Assembly (NCBI RefSeq): GCF_020216065.1 | Contig: NZ_JAIWNA010000004.1 | Coordinates: 1-64,000 of the forward strand | DNA length: 64,000 nt | Direction of reading: 5' to 3' | Source of the DNA: Nocardia rosealba | GTDB lineage: Bacteria; Actinomycetota; Actinomycetes; Mycobacteriales; Mycobacteriaceae | In this document: positions 9,361 through 18,950 of the stretch, piece by piece | Numbering within the stretch: position 1 is the first letter of the stretch | Layout of the letters: each line of letters begins with the position of its first letter | Notes under the pieces: generated by a model | Seen by the model: the letters and a program-made list of their open reading frames with translations, nothing else | Databases searched by the model: none | What the model was told of the DNA's origin: nothing | Position numbers and translations under genes: made by a program

Positions 9361-10559
9361 CTCAGGGCACTACCCGCCAGCCACTGGTCCCAGGGCACGC
9401 TCCAGTCACCGTTCTGCCACACTTCGAGCGGTGCGCCGCCGGTATTGCGGATCTCCACCACATCACCGGGCTGGGAGAACTCGTAGAACCAGCGCGCGTT
9501 CTCCCCGCTGAGGTTGAGGCAGCCGTGCGAGACGTTGGTGTTGCCCTGCGCCCAGATGGTGTCGTCGAGTTGATGCAGGTAGATGCCGTCGGTGCTGATC
9601 CTGGTCGCCCAGCCGATGGTCTCCTTGTAGCCGAGGCGCGAGTTCACGGGCAGGCCGTAGGTGGAGGAGTCCATGACGACCGGATTGGCCTTGTCCATCA
9701 CCGTGTAGACACCGGGCTGGGTCCAGAAAGAGATGGTTTTGCCCGCCACTTGTTCGCTGCCGCCGCGACCCATCGAGGTCGGCATGGTGCGCACCAGCGT
9801 GCCGTTCTCGTAGACCTGGACCTGTTTGGTCGTGTCGTCGACGATCGACACGTGGGACGGGCCGATGGTGAAGCTGGTCTTGGTGTCCTCCTGGCCGTAG
9901 AGCCCCCCGCCGAGGTCCTTGCCGTAGATATCGGCGGCGAGCGTCACGCGGGTACCCGGCTCGTAGTAGTTCTGCGGGCGCCAGTGGGCGTTGCGGTCGT
10001 CGAGCCAGTACCAGGAGCCGGTGACGGGCGGGTCGGTGGTGACCGACAGGTGCCGTTCGGCGGTGGCCCGATCCGGCACGTTCTCGTCGAAGTGGGCCAC
10101 GACAACCGTGCCGACGCCGAAGGTTCCCTGTGGCGACAGGGCCGTGCCGCCCGTGGTGCGGAAATACACCTTGGTCTGGTTGTTGGGGGCGAGCGTGGTG
10201 AACGTCGAGGTGGTCGGCTCGGTGCCGCGGTCGGTCGCGGCGGTGATCGTGTAGGTGCGGCCGTAGCCGAGGGGTTCGGTCGGCTTCCAGGCGGTGCGAT
10301 CGGGGGTGAAGACGCCCTCGACCTCGCTGCCCTGCTCATTGGTCATCGTGACCGAGGTGAGCGTGCCTTCGCTGGTGCTGACCCGGACCGGGGCCAGCGG
10401 GTCGATCTCGGTGGCGCCCGACTCGGGCGACACCGAGACGACAGCCTCGGGTGGGGCCTGGGTCGAGGACCCGGAGTCGGTGGTCGAGCCGCCGCAGGCC
10501 GCGACCAGCAGCAGCACGAGCACGGCGGCCAGCGCGGCCGAACAACGTTGTCGGATCAT
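9357..10559 (-). CDS. lipoprotein L,D-transpeptidase (YkuD), LdtMt2/LppS-like
   Basis: The 400-residue protein begins with a lipoprotein signal ending in VAACGG (lipid-anchored C22). Two immunoglobulin-like domains (about 40-130 and 135-230) follow, then a YkuD catalytic domain (about 235-360) with SHGCLNL; the nucleophile is C347. This is the layout of mycobacterial L,D-transpeptidases, which form 3-3 cross-links in peptidoglycan. The start has GGGAGGGG at good distance. It is the first gene of a two-gene operon with the LCP protein. Confidence 0.93.
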   Translation of the reverse strand: MIRQRCSAALAAVLVLLLVAACGGSTTDSGSSTQAPPEAVVSVSPESGATEIDPLAPVRVSTSEGTLTSVTMTNEQGSEVEGVFTPDRTAWKPTEPLGYGRTYTITAATDRGTEPTTSTFTTLAPNNQTKVYFRTTGGTALSPQGTFGVGTVVVAHFDENVPDRATAERHLSVTTDPPVTGSWYWLDDRNAHWRPQNYYEPGTRVTLAADIYGKDLGGGLYGQEDTKTSFTIGPSHVSIVDDTTKQVQVYENGTLVRTMPTSMGRGGSEQVAGKTISFWTQPGVYTVMDKANPVVMDSSTYGLPVNSRLGYKETIGWATRISTDGIYLHQLDDTIWAQGNTNVSHGCLNLSGENARWFYEFSQPGDVVEIRNTGGAPLEVWQNGDWSVPWDQWLAGSALR

Positions 10560-10585
10560 CTGCCCCTCCCTCGGTCCGGTTCCGC

Positions 10586-11131
10586 TCAGCTCTGCAGGCC
10601 GACCTCGATGTCGAGGGTCAGGTTGATCTTGTCGCCGATCACCGCGCCACCGTCGGCCATCGGCATGTCGATGGTGAGGCCGAAATCGCGGCGGTTCACC
10701 GTGGCGGTCGCGGTGAAACCGGCGACCGGCGCGTCGGCCATGCCGGGGCCGGTGCCGAGGAACTCCACCTCGAGCGTGACCGGATGGGTGGTACCACGGA
10801 CGGTGAAATCGCCGGTGACACTGAATTCGGTGCTCAGGGCCTTGAATCCGGTGGCTTTGAAGGTGGCCGTCGGATAGTTGGCGGCGTCGAAGAAGTCGGC
10901 GGTGGCCAAATGGGCGTCACGCTGGGGATTGTCGGTGGTGAGTGAGGCGACCTGGATCTCGGCTTCGGCGTCGGCGGTGCCGTCGTCGTGGACGACGAGG
11001 GTGCCGGAGAAGTCGGTGAACCGGCCGCGCACCTTGCTCACCATGAGGTGACGAACCGAGAATTCGAGGCTGGAATGGGCGGGGTCGATGACCCAGGTTC
11101 CCGCGACCAGTCCCTTGGCAGGTGCCGACAT
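10586..11131 (-). CDS. YceI family protein
   Basis: The 181-residue protein shows the YceI lipocalin-like signature: GTWVIDPAHSSLEFSVRHLMVSKVRGRF at the N-terminus, then YPTATFKATG and FTVRGTTHPVTLEVEFLG. YceI proteins bind polyprenoid or amphiphilic molecules. No signal peptide is visible, so it is probably cytosolic, as are many actinobacterial members. It is separated by only 26 bases from the L,D-transpeptidase start and could be co-transcribed upstream of it. Confidence 0.9.
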   Translation of the reverse strand: MSAPAKGLVAGTWVIDPAHSSLEFSVRHLMVSKVRGRFTDFSGTLVVHDDGTADAEAEIQVASLTTDNPQRDAHLATADFFDAANYPTATFKATGFKALSTEFSVTGDFTVRGTTHPVTLEVEFLGTGPGMADAPVAGFTATATVNRRDFGLTIDMPMADGGAVIGDKINLTLDIEVGLQS

Positions 11132-11222
11132 GATCTCTCCTCACTTGACGATCCGGCCGTGGGACGGCCGACGGGGTGTGAAGCGATAACGGAACCCAGC
11201 CTAGCCCGGCGGGGAGTATCGG

Positions 11223-11417
11223 TCAGCTATCGCTGCTCGTCCGTTCGCCGAGGAACCGCAGCAGCGCGGGGTCGGTGGAGGTGAACCGGTCGACCTCCTG
11301 GCCGCCGGTGCATTCGAACAAGCCGATGGTGACGCTGTCGGCGCGACGGGTGAGCACCCGCCAGATCGCGCCCGAATCCGCCCAGCGGCGCAGGGTTTCG
11401 ACCGGGTCGGTGCTCAT
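11223..11417 (-). CDS. small conserved actinobacterial protein, 64 aa
   Basis: The 64-residue product begins MSTDPVETLRRWADSGAIWRV and looks like a small soluble alpha/beta protein of a type common in actinobacteria; the role is unknown. ATG 11417 overlaps the stop of the MFS gene in ATGA, so it is translationally coupled to the transporter. A second frame over the same bases (11227-11427) is rejected because it is arginine/proline-rich and lacks this coupling. Confidence 0.7.
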   Translation of the reverse strand: MSTDPVETLRRWADSGAIWRVLTRRADSVTIGLFECTGGQEVDRFTSTDPALLRFLGERTSSDS

Positions 11418-12613
11418 ACTCGTTCACGATAGTTGGCCGCGACCAGCGCGAGGCAGCCCGCGGCGATCGCCGCGGTCACCAGATACATGGCGGGATAGCC
11501 GAAGCCGAAGCTGCCGTGCAGTGCCGACAGGATCGCGGGCACACCGAATCCGAGGTAGCTCACCGAATAGAACACCGCGTTCAGCCCGGCAAGGTCGCCG
11601 GGGCCCGCGATCCGCTCGATCTGCTGCAGGCCGGCGACCAGGCCGATGCCGTATCCGCTGCCGAGGACGACGGCGGTGAGCAGTGTCGCGCCGATGGTGA
11701 GGGTCGACGCGGTCCACGCGGCGAGCAGCATGCCGGCGGTGAGCAGCACGAGCGCGAGCACCGCGGCGCGGGCGGTGCCGGGCCGGTCGATGCGGCGCGC
11801 GACCGACTGAATGGTGAAACCGCAACCGAGCGTGACCATGGTGACCAGCGCGGAGAACGCGATCGGGGCGTCGCCGACCTGCCCGAGCATGAGCGTGGGC
11901 AGCACGGCGTAGGCGGTGGCGTTGGCGGTGAACAACCACAGGGCCACGGGCACCGCCACCCGGAGGAAGCGGCGGTGACCTGCGGCGGGGATCTTCAGAT
12001 CGTGGAGCAGCCGGGTCGGATGTGTCTGTCGCCGCACGGTTTCCGGTGCTCGCACCAGCCAGGCCGTGGCCAGGACACACAGCGCCACATTGACCAGATA
12101 CGCGGTGGAATCGGGCAGCGGACCCCACTGTGCGAGCACGCCCGCCACACCCGCGCCGAGGGCGAAACCCGCGGTCAGGCTCATCGCCGAGCGCCGGGCG
12201 CCGACGCCTGGCCCGGACAATTCCTTGAGCCAGCTGCCGCCGACGGCCATCGCCAGCCCGAGTGCGACACCGCACAGCATCCGCCCGGCCGCGAGCATCG
12301 GCACCGACGACGCCCCCGCCGCCAGCAACAGCGAACCGGCCGCGGCGATGAGCGGGGCGGGCAGCATGAGCGGGCGCCTGCCGAAGCGGTCCGACAGCGG
12401 ACCGCCGATGAGCAGGGCGGGCACGATGCCGAGCACGTAGTAGAAAAGCAGCAGATCGACGGCCGTGGCGGCCAGTCCGTGCCCCTTGTACATCACCAGC
12501 AACGGGGTGAACTCGTTGCCGCCCCAGGCGATCGCCACCACGGCGGCCGAGACCGCCTGCCAGGCGCGGGTCGCCGGGACGGCACGGGGCCGCTCGCTGG
12601 TGAGAATCGCCAT
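11414..12613 (-). CDS. MFS transporter
   Basis: The 399-residue protein has about 12 hydrophobic helices and the MFS loop 2-3 motif GGPLSDRFGRRPLM (about residues 61-74), with a second half starting near residue 205. It is a drug/metabolite efflux type, but nothing fixes the substrate. I start it at ATG 12613 (MAILTSERP); the much longer open frame upstream is antisense to the DUF72 gene. It is divergent from DUF72 and coupled to the 64-residue gene. Confidence 0.87.
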   Translation of the reverse strand: MAILTSERPRAVPATRAWQAVSAAVVAIAWGGNEFTPLLVMYKGHGLAATAVDLLLFYYVLGIVPALLIGGPLSDRFGRRPLMLPAPLIAAAGSLLLAAGASSVPMLAAGRMLCGVALGLAMAVGGSWLKELSGPGVGARRSAMSLTAGFALGAGVAGVLAQWGPLPDSTAYLVNVALCVLATAWLVRAPETVRRQTHPTRLLHDLKIPAAGHRRFLRVAVPVALWLFTANATAYAVLPTLMLGQVGDAPIAFSALVTMVTLGCGFTIQSVARRIDRPGTARAAVLALVLLTAGMLLAAWTASTLTIGATLLTAVVLGSGYGIGLVAGLQQIERIAGPGDLAGLNAVFYSVSYLGFGVPAILSALHGSFGFGYPAMYLVTAAIAAGCLALVAANYRERV

Positions 12614-12718
12614 CACAGGCCCTTTCCGTCGTGCGCGCACCGGGGAAACGCGCACGGGCGAAATGGTGGCAACCGGTCTCATTTTAGGGACGGGCGCTCG
12701 CTGTAATACGGTCGGGTA

Positions 12719-13549
12719 GTGCGTGAGCTGCGGGTGGGGTGTGCGATGTGGACTCATCCGCAGTGGCCCGCGTCGGCCGAGAAGCTGCGTTCCTACGCCG
12801 CGCACTGCGGCGCAGTGGAGGGCAATACGACCTTCTACGCGACCCCCTCGGCCTCGACGGTGCAATCCTGGGCGCGTCAGACCGCGCCGGACTTCCGATT
12901 CGTCCTCAAACCGCCGAGGGCGATCACCCACGAACGAAGGCTCGTCGACGCGCGCGCCGAACTCGCGGCCTTCCTGGACGTGATGGCGCCACTCGGTTCC
13001 CGGGTGCACGCGCTGTGGCTGCAACTGCCCGCGTCGTTCGGTCCGGGTGATCTCGGCGCGCTCGCCCGGTTCCAGCGGGAGCTGCCCTCGGGTCTGCGCT
13101 GCGCCGTCGAGGTGCGGCACCCGGCCTTCTTCACCGACGACCGCGCCGCCGTGCAGCTGGAACGGGTGCTCGGTCGGATCGGTGCCGAATGGGTCCCCTT
13201 CGACACGACGGTGCTGTTCGACGGGCCGTCGGCCGACCCGGCCGAGGTGGAGGCGCGGGCGAAGAAGCCTCGGGTACCCAGGCGTACCCGAGCGCTCACC
13301 GAGTACCCGATCGTGCGCTATCACGGCCGTTCCGACGAGGAGCGCACGGTAGCCGGGTGGGAGCCCTGGGTGGAGACGGTGGCGCAGTGGTTGCGGGAAG
13401 GCCGGTCGCCGACGGTCTTCGTGCACACACCCGACAACGCAGCCGCCCGCGACCTGGCCCGCCGGTTCCACGCCGAGGTCGCCACGGTGATTCCCGAGTT
13501 GCCACCGCAACCCGCCGGCGGTACCGAGGAACCGATGACACTGTTCTGA
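12719..13549 (+). CDS. DUF72 (YecE-like) protein
   Basis: The 276-residue TIM-barrel-like protein has the DUF72 marks: an N-terminal LRVGCAMWTHPQW, GNTTFYATPSAST, FRFVLKPPRAITHERRL, CAVEVRHPAFF and VRYHGR. The biochemical role of DUF72 is unknown. The start is GTG 12719. It is divergent from the MFS gene, with about 105 bases between the starts. Confidence 0.88.
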   Translation: MRELRVGCAMWTHPQWPASAEKLRSYAAHCGAVEGNTTFYATPSASTVQSWARQTAPDFRFVLKPPRAITHERRLVDARAELAAFLDVMAPLGSRVHALWLQLPASFGPGDLGALARFQRELPSGLRCAVEVRHPAFFTDDRAAVQLERVLGRIGAEWVPFDTTVLFDGPSADPAEVEARAKKPRVPRRTRALTEYPIVRYHGRSDEERTVAGWEPWVETVAQWLREGRSPTVFVHTPDNAAARDLARRFHAEVATVIPELPPQPAGGTEEPMTLF

Positions 13550-13650
13550 CCAGCCTGTCCGTGTCGATTCCGCGCACACTTGTCGGAGGGTCGTGGCATG
13601 CTGTGCGCCATCACTGGGGAGTGTGTGGGCGGGACTCGAGGGGACAGCCC

Positions 13651-14172
13651 ATGTCTGGGTCGATGGATGGAACGTCGTTGTTGCCCGCGCCGCATTGTGA
13701 GCCGCGCTTGGAGCCCGGCGGGCGATCGGAAGCGGTTGTGCCGCACCGGGTTACCCGGGCGCGCACGCGGCGGTCCGGGCACGGGACGCCCGCCGGGATC
13801 AGGCGCGCGGTGCGCGGTGCGTGTGTGGCGCAGACGCCGGTCGCCGAAGCGCACACGGACACAATGCGATTCGCCGAGCAGGTGCTGCGGTGGGTGCTCG
13901 AAGTTCTCGATCGGCGTCGGTCGGTGACGCATCTGCGACCCTTCGCCGATCCGCTGGTGGTGTCGGCGGTCGCCACCATGCTCGCCCAGGATCTGGTTCC
14001 CGGAAAGGGATTGGGCGCCGCCAATCTCACGCGTGTACGTCAGACCTCGGCGGAACCTGGAGCAGCTGAAGTGTTCGCCCTGTATCAGCGGGGCGACCGC
14101 ACTCTCGCCATCGCCGGACGGATCGAATCAGGCAAGGACACCTGGCGGTTGGTCGCGCTGCGAATGTATTGA
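13651..14172 (+). CDS. Rv3235-family protein
   Basis: The 173-residue protein has a variable basic N-terminus (about 1-70) and a conserved C-terminal part (FAEQVLRWVLEVLDRRRSV, HLRPFADPLVV, EVFALYQRGDRTLAIAGRIE, WRLVALRMY). This is the pattern of the mycobacterial Rv3235 family, of unknown function and often encoded near secA in mycolate actinomycetes. ATG 13651 has GAGGGGA at good spacing. A longer open frame from 13189 overlaps DUF72 and is not supported. Confidence 0.75.
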   Translation: MSGSMDGTSLLPAPHCEPRLEPGGRSEAVVPHRVTRARTRRSGHGTPAGIRRAVRGACVAQTPVAEAHTDTMRFAEQVLRWVLEVLDRRRSVTHLRPFADPLVVSAVATMLAQDLVPGKGLGAANLTRVRQTSAEPGAAEVFALYQRGDRTLAIAGRIESGKDTWRLVALRMY

Positions 14173-14178
14173 AGAAGG

Positions 14179-14682
14179 CTATTCGGTGCCCGGCCGATGC
14201 TGGTCGGCCTGGTCGCGGCCGCTGTAGGGGGCGTCGTCGGAGCCATCGGGCAGGCGGCGCGTGCCGTTGGCCACCTCGGCGACGAGATCGTCGTAGCCGC
14301 AGGCCAATTCGTGCAGCCGCTGCTGGGCGGCGCGCAAATCGGCCTCGGCGCCGCAGGCCAGCGCCCGGTAGGTGAGCGCGGCGAAATGGGCCATGCGATC
14401 GACAACGGCGCCGATGCTCTCGGTGTGCATCGGCGCCGTGGTCGGTGGTTTCGGCGAGCGGAGCAGCACCCAGCGGTCGATCTCGCAGACCAACCGGGCG
14501 CGCTCCCAATCGATATCGCTGGTGTCGCCAGGCACCAGCTGTTCGCGGCGTTCGTGCAGGGCCGCCAGTTCGTGCGCGGCCGCGAGCACGGGATCGGCGG
14601 ACCCGGCGACCCCGCACACGGCACGCATCATGTCGGCGCGGGCAGGCAGTCCCGGTTCCCTGTCCACGTTTCGCCGCACCAT
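14179..14682 (-). CDS. DUF4254 protein
   Basis: The 167-residue protein is mostly helical and has features of DUF4254: DPVLAAAHELAALHERREQ, DIDWERARLVCEIDRWV, then a helical second half. A short acidic, disordered tail follows. Its function is unknown. It converges on the Rv3235-like gene with only six bases between stops and lies downstream of the acyl-CoA dehydrogenase, 82 bases away on the same strand. Confidence 0.7.
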   Translation of the reverse strand: MVRRNVDREPGLPARADMMRAVCGVAGSADPVLAAAHELAALHERREQLVPGDTSDIDWERARLVCEIDRWVLLRSPKPPTTAPMHTESIGAVVDRMAHFAALTYRALACGAEADLRAAQQRLHELACGYDDLVAEVANGTRRLPDGSDDAPYSGRDQADQHRPGTE

Positions 14683-14764
14683 CCTTGTCCTGTTCGTACC
14701 GCTTTCCGAAGAACATTCGTCCCGGTTGCGGATACGGATAGGTCGGACGGTTCCGCCCGCGGTC

Positions 14765-15910
14765 CTACAGGCTGCGCGCGATGATCTCCTTCATGATCTC
14801 GTTGGTGCCCGCGTAGATCAGCTGCACGCGGTTGTCCACCCACATGCGCGCGATCGGGTACTCGTTCATGTAGCCGTAGCCACCGAACAGCTGCAGGCAG
14901 GTATCGGCGATCTGCATCGCCTTGTCGGTGCACCACCACTTGGCCATCGCGACGGTGGGGATGTCGAGCTCGCCGCGCAGGTGCTTCTCGATGCAGTCGT
15001 CGATGAACACGCGCGCGATGCGGGCCTCGGTGGCCACCTCGGCCAGCTTGAACTTGGTGTTCTGGAAACCGAACACCGGGCGGCCGAACGCCTCGCGCTC
15101 CTTGGTGTAGCGCAGCGTGTGCTCGAGCGCCACCTCCATGCCCGCGACCGCGCCATGGGCCACGATCAGGCGCTCCTGGGGCAGCTGCTGCATCAGCTGG
15201 ACGAAGCCCTGGCCCTCCTGGGAGCCGAGCAGGTTGCTCACCGGGACGCGCACGTCCTCGAAGAACAGCTCGGAGGTGTCCTGGCCCTTCTGACCGATCT
15301 TGTCGAGCACGCGGCCGCGACGGAAGCCCTCGCGGTCGGCCTCGACCAGCACCAGCGAGACGCCGGAGGCGCCCTGGGTGGGGTCGGTCTTGGCGACCAG
15401 GATGATGAGGTCGGCCTGGGCGCCGTTGGTGATGAAGGTCTTGGAGCCGTTGATGACGTACTCGTCGCCGTCGCGGATCGCCTTGGCTTTCACGGCCTGC
15501 AGGTCGGAGCCGGTGCCGGGCTCGGTCATGGCGATGGCGCCGACGACCTCACCGGAGGCCATCTTGGGCAGCCACTGCTTCTTCTGCTCCTCGGTGCCGT
15601 AGGCGAGCAGGTAGTGGGCGACGATGCCGTTGTGCAGGCTCACGCCCCAGGAAGTGTCGACGGCGCGCGCCTGCTCCTCCATCAGCACCGCCTCGTGGGC
15701 GAAGGTGCCGCCACCGCCGCCGTACTCCTCCGGGATCGACAGACAGAGCAGACCTACTTCGCCCGCCTTGTTCCACAGGTCGCGATCCACATGGTGCTGC
15801 TCGCGGTACTTGTCGATATTCGGGACGAGTTCCTTGGCCATGAAGGCGCGGGCGAGGTCGCGCAGGGCGTCCAGATCCTCGTTCATCCAGCTGGACCGAT
15901 TGGCGGCCAT
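14765..15910 (-). CDS. acyl-CoA dehydrogenase, LCAD/IVD type
   Basis: The 381-residue flavoprotein contains the standard motifs GAIAMTEPGTGSDL and INGSKTFITNG, the helical C-terminal domain and the end YAGTNEIMKEIIARSL. The usual MCAD catalytic glutamate (YEGT) is replaced by alanine. Instead E246 in LPQERL matches the catalytic position of long-chain and isovaleryl-CoA dehydrogenases. It should oxidise acyl-CoA to the trans-2-enoyl-CoA. The substrate chain is not determinable here. Confidence 0.92.
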   Translation of the reverse strand: MAANRSSWMNEDLDALRDLARAFMAKELVPNIDKYREQHHVDRDLWNKAGEVGLLCLSIPEEYGGGGGTFAHEAVLMEEQARAVDTSWGVSLHNGIVAHYLLAYGTEEQKKQWLPKMASGEVVGAIAMTEPGTGSDLQAVKAKAIRDGDEYVINGSKTFITNGAQADLIILVAKTDPTQGASGVSLVLVEADREGFRRGRVLDKIGQKGQDTSELFFEDVRVPVSNLLGSQEGQGFVQLMQQLPQERLIVAHGAVAGMEVALEHTLRYTKEREAFGRPVFGFQNTKFKLAEVATEARIARVFIDDCIEKHLRGELDIPTVAMAKWWCTDKAMQIADTCLQLFGGYGYMNEYPIARMWVDNRVQLIYAGTNEIMKEIIARSL

Positions 15911-15967
15911 CGAGTCTCCTTATTACGGCTCGGCACAGCACCGGCCTCAGGCGTGACCGGTGGTTAC

Positions 15968-16002
15968 GGATACAGTGTGTACCAATATTGGCGGAGTGAC
16001 AA
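15968..16002 (-). promoter_or_regulatory. possible operator upstream of acyl-CoA dehydrogenase
   Basis: A perfect 10-bp palindrome CCAATATTGG at 15982-15991 lies 72 bases before the dehydrogenase start. On the minus strand a TTGTCA hexamer (15997-16002) lies just upstream. It may be a regulator site overlapping a promoter. The rest of the 330-base gap between this gene and 16242 shows no coding or RNA feature I can support. Confidence 0.35.
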
Positions 16003-16241
16003 TAGCGGCTTCGGTCGGGGTGGCGAACGGTGTTCGACAACATTTGAGCCGCAGTGAAGTGAAAAGTGGGCTGTTTCGGCCGCAGGTGTGAAATGCGCGT
16101 GTCGCTCGCGGCGCGCCGCATTTGGGCAGTGGTGTGGGAGCATCGGTTTCGCGCCGGAGGGTGAATGCATTAAGAATGGCGTGTGCCGTTCACACGTGTG
16201 CTCACCTGTCTGCCATCGCGATCCCGGGGCGGTGGTCTGGC

Positions 16242-17528
16242 ATGACCAGCGAATCGCCCCTCGAGGACGACGTCAGCCAGCTCGCCCAGCGCGTCGAACG
16301 GGCGCGCGGACGACTCGCCTACCAGTTCGACCCGGCGCTCACCGACGCCCTGTCCGAGGACGAACTGCGCGCCGAACGTGAACTCGCCGAACGCATCCGC
16401 GAACAGGATCGCGAGCAGCGCTGGAAACACACCCAGGCGATGGCGCAGGCCTCGGACCGTGCAAGGCAGACCACCGAAGCTATCGAGAAGGCCGACATGC
16501 GAGATCTGCTGCTCGCCAGGAAGGCGATGGCCGCCCAGCGGCGCGAATCGAGCCCGCACGCCAAACTCGCCTCGCTGTATCGGCACCGGTCCTGGTCACT
16601 GAAAGCCCTTGCGGGCGTGGTCGCCGCCGGCATGCTGTGGTCGGCGGTGAACGTGCAGCAGAACATCGCGCCCGGCGGGCCGACCGACCCGCTGTTCTGG
16701 TTCAGTTACCTGCTCGAGGCCATGATCAGCGTGTGTCTGATCATCATCATGGTCGGCACCAACAAGGTGGCCGAGTGGGGAGTCATCGACAACCGGCGTC
16801 AGGTTGCGCTGGCCGAAATGGCGCTGCTCTCGCTCACCGTCACGCTCAACACCTATCCCTATGTGCGTGACGGCCGCTGGTACGACGCCGCCGTGCACGC
16901 CGTCGCGCCCGTGATGATCGGCGTCGCGCTGCTCATCCACGACGCGGTGAGTGCCAGGTACGGCCTGGCGATCACCCGGGCGACCAGCCAGGTCAGGGAC
17001 CTGCCCGACCCCGCCGAGAGCATCCTCAACCGGCAGGCCGTCGACGGCGTGCGCCTCACCTACACCCCGCCGATGACCGGAAGCACCCGCATCGAGTCGG
17101 CACCGCCCGCGCCGTCGGTGACCGCCCCGATCACCCGCGAACCCGCCTGGACCCCGTCCGAGCCGGTCTCCAACGGCAGGCCGGCCGAGAAGCGCAAGCG
17201 TTTCGGCATCGGCAAGCCGTCCTCGGGCGACAAGGCAACGGCCAAGAAGACCGTCGTCGCCGCCGCCGAGCCGGTGAAGGAAACACCCAAGCCGGTCGAG
17301 CAGGTGAAGACCACCGACTCGGTCCCCGCCGCCCGCAAGAGCACGATCTCCGACATCGAGGCCCGAGTCGAAAAGGCCTTCGCCGAAGCCAACTTCGGCT
17401 ACGAGGCCATCGAGCCGACCAGCATCTACGACACCGGCCAGTTCCGCATCGCCGAGAGCCTGGAGCAGGAACTCAACGAAATGCGCGAGGCTCGGCGGCA
17501 GGCCCGCAAGGAGCGCGCGGGGTCGTAG
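16242..17528 (+). CDS. coiled-coil membrane protein of unknown function
   Basis: The 428-residue protein has a charged helical N-terminus (about 1-115, rich in E, R, Q, probably coiled coil), then four hydrophobic segments (about 125-145, 155-175, 195-210, 220-240). A long disordered, lysine/proline-rich C-terminal half follows (KRKRFGIGK, KATAKKTVVAAAEPVKETPKP), ending in a short charged helix. The layout recalls SpdB/DUF2637-type membrane proteins seen with actinobacterial transfer elements, but I see no other transfer genes and do not make that assignment. ATG 16242 begins MTSESPLEDD. Confidence 0.65.
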   Translation: MTSESPLEDDVSQLAQRVERARGRLAYQFDPALTDALSEDELRAERELAERIREQDREQRWKHTQAMAQASDRARQTTEAIEKADMRDLLLARKAMAAQRRESSPHAKLASLYRHRSWSLKALAGVVAAGMLWSAVNVQQNIAPGGPTDPLFWFSYLLEAMISVCLIIIMVGTNKVAEWGVIDNRRQVALAEMALLSLTVTLNTYPYVRDGRWYDAAVHAVAPVMIGVALLIHDAVSARYGLAITRATSQVRDLPDPAESILNRQAVDGVRLTYTPPMTGSTRIESAPPAPSVTAPITREPAWTPSEPVSNGRPAEKRKRFGIGKPSSGDKATAKKTVVAAAEPVKETPKPVEQVKTTDSVPAARKSTISDIEARVEKAFAEANFGYEAIEPTSIYDTGQFRIAESLEQELNEMREARRQARKERAGS

Positions 17529-17720
17529 ACGGGGCCTCGTCGCCTCGCACTCGCGGTCCGACATGCCGGGCGCCGCTCGGACGCGGAGCCACACCGAACG
17601 CTGAAACGGAAGCTACCGTCGTAGCCTCCACGACCGGCGATGCCGACGGCACCGAACCGTTTCACCATGGCGGGCGATTCGTCGGCGGCGTGGGCGCTGT
17701 TTCGGACGGCAGGGGTGTGA

Positions 17721-18950
17721 ATGAACATGCGTGTGGTGGTCGCTGCGGCGGTCGGCTTGATCGGCGGGTATGTCAGCGGATGTGCGATCGCGTGTGCCGA
17801 CCGTGCGTTCGCTGTTGTCGCGTCCGGATCGGGCTGGTTGTTTCCGCCGGAGCCGGTGTACGAGGCGACCGGGGCTGCCGTCGTCGCGGTGCTGACCATC
17901 GCTCTGATCAGTCGGTTCGCGCCGCGTCGGATCGTTGTCTCGGTCGCCGGGTCGGTCGGGATCGTGTTGCTTGTGGCAGGCGCCGGTACGGCTGTGGAAC
18001 AGCGCGTGGTGGTCGCGGTCGGTGCCGGGCTGGTTATCGGGGCAGCCGTGCTTCCGGTGGGCGCGCGGGTGTGGTTCGTGGCCGGCTCGCTGATCGCGGC
18101 GCTGTACGGCGAGCGACTCGAGGTCGATACCGGGATGCCGGAGCGGTACGCGGACTACCTGGAAGCACCGTCGACTTCCGGGCCTGCAGTGAGTTGGGCT
18201 GTACTCGTCGCACTGGTGGCAGCGCTGGTCGTCTACGGGTTTCGCGGGCAGGCGGTGGATGGCGAGGCCACCGGCCGGGAAGTGCTGACGGGCATCGCTG
18301 TCCCGCTCAGCCTGGCGGTGTCGGTCGCGGTGACCGCCCAGGCCGGTGGAGATCCTGCTGTCGCGGTAGCGACGGTCGCCGTGATCGCCCTTGTCGCGCT
18401 GAGCTTTCGGTTGCCGCGGCAGGACGGAACGGCCGTGCTGACGGTGCTGGCGGTGGCGGCGATGCTCGCCGTGGACTCGTCGGCGGTCTCCGGGCCGGAT
18501 CGGCTCGGTGCGTCGGCGCAGATCGGGCTGGTGGTGGTCGGTGTGCTGATCGGCGTAGCTCGTCGGCGGCCGCTGATAGGAATTCTCGGGTGCGGGGTGG
18601 TCACCGTCAGTGGGCTGCTCCCGGCCGTCGTCGACTCCACGACCCTCACAGACCTCACCTTCCGCTTCCTGCTGCCCGCCGTGGCCGGATTCGCGATCGG
18701 CACGTGTTTTCCCGCCGCACCGACTACCGCCGTCACAGCATTCGCCGTGCTGTTCGTCGCGACGTTGCTCGGAGACACCCGGTTCACCGGAGGCAGCGAG
18801 TCCGGGTGGACCGCGTACGTTCCCGACACGTACTCCCCGGCGCTGGACAGCAAGACGCCCGTCCTGATCGCGACGGGCGTCATCGTCGGCTGTGCGCTGC
18901 TGGTGTGGCGGCGTCACGCTCCCGATGAGCAGGGCACGCCGCACCGCTGA
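17721..18950 (+). CDS. polytopic membrane protein, unknown
   Basis: The 409-residue protein has roughly ten to twelve hydrophobic segments rich in V, A and G, short loops and one larger extracytoplasmic loop (about 130-155, with EVDTGMPERYADYLEAPS). I do not recognise transporter motifs. AGGGG lies five bases before ATG 17721. It stands alone between the preceding coiled-coil membrane protein and the convergent TerD-AIM24 gene. Confidence 0.7.
   Translation: MNMRVVVAAAVGLIGGYVSGCAIACADRAFAVVASGSGWLFPPEPVYEATGAAVVAVLTIALISRFAPRRIVVSVAGSVGIVLLVAGAGTAVEQRVVVAVGAGLVIGAAVLPVGARVWFVAGSLIAALYGERLEVDTGMPERYADYLEAPSTSGPAVSWAVLVALVAALVVYGFRGQAVDGEATGREVLTGIAVPLSLAVSVAVTAQAGGDPAVAVATVAVIALVALSFRLPRQDGTAVLTVLAVAAMLAVDSSAVSGPDRLGASAQIGLVVVGVLIGVARRRPLIGILGCGVVTVSGLLPAVVDSTTLTDLTFRFLLPAVAGFAIGTCFPAAPTTAVTAFAVLFVATLLGDTRFTGGSESGWTAYVPDTYSPALDSKTPVLIATGVIVGCALLVWRRHAPDEQGTPHR

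Noticed and set aside
12614..13579. Upstream extension of the MFS frame
   Set aside because: It lies antisense to DUF72; the transporter starts naturally at ATG 12613.
16242..17528. Part of an integrated conjugative element
   Set aside because: No integrase, relaxase, FtsK/TraB-type gene, att repeat or tRNA nearby.
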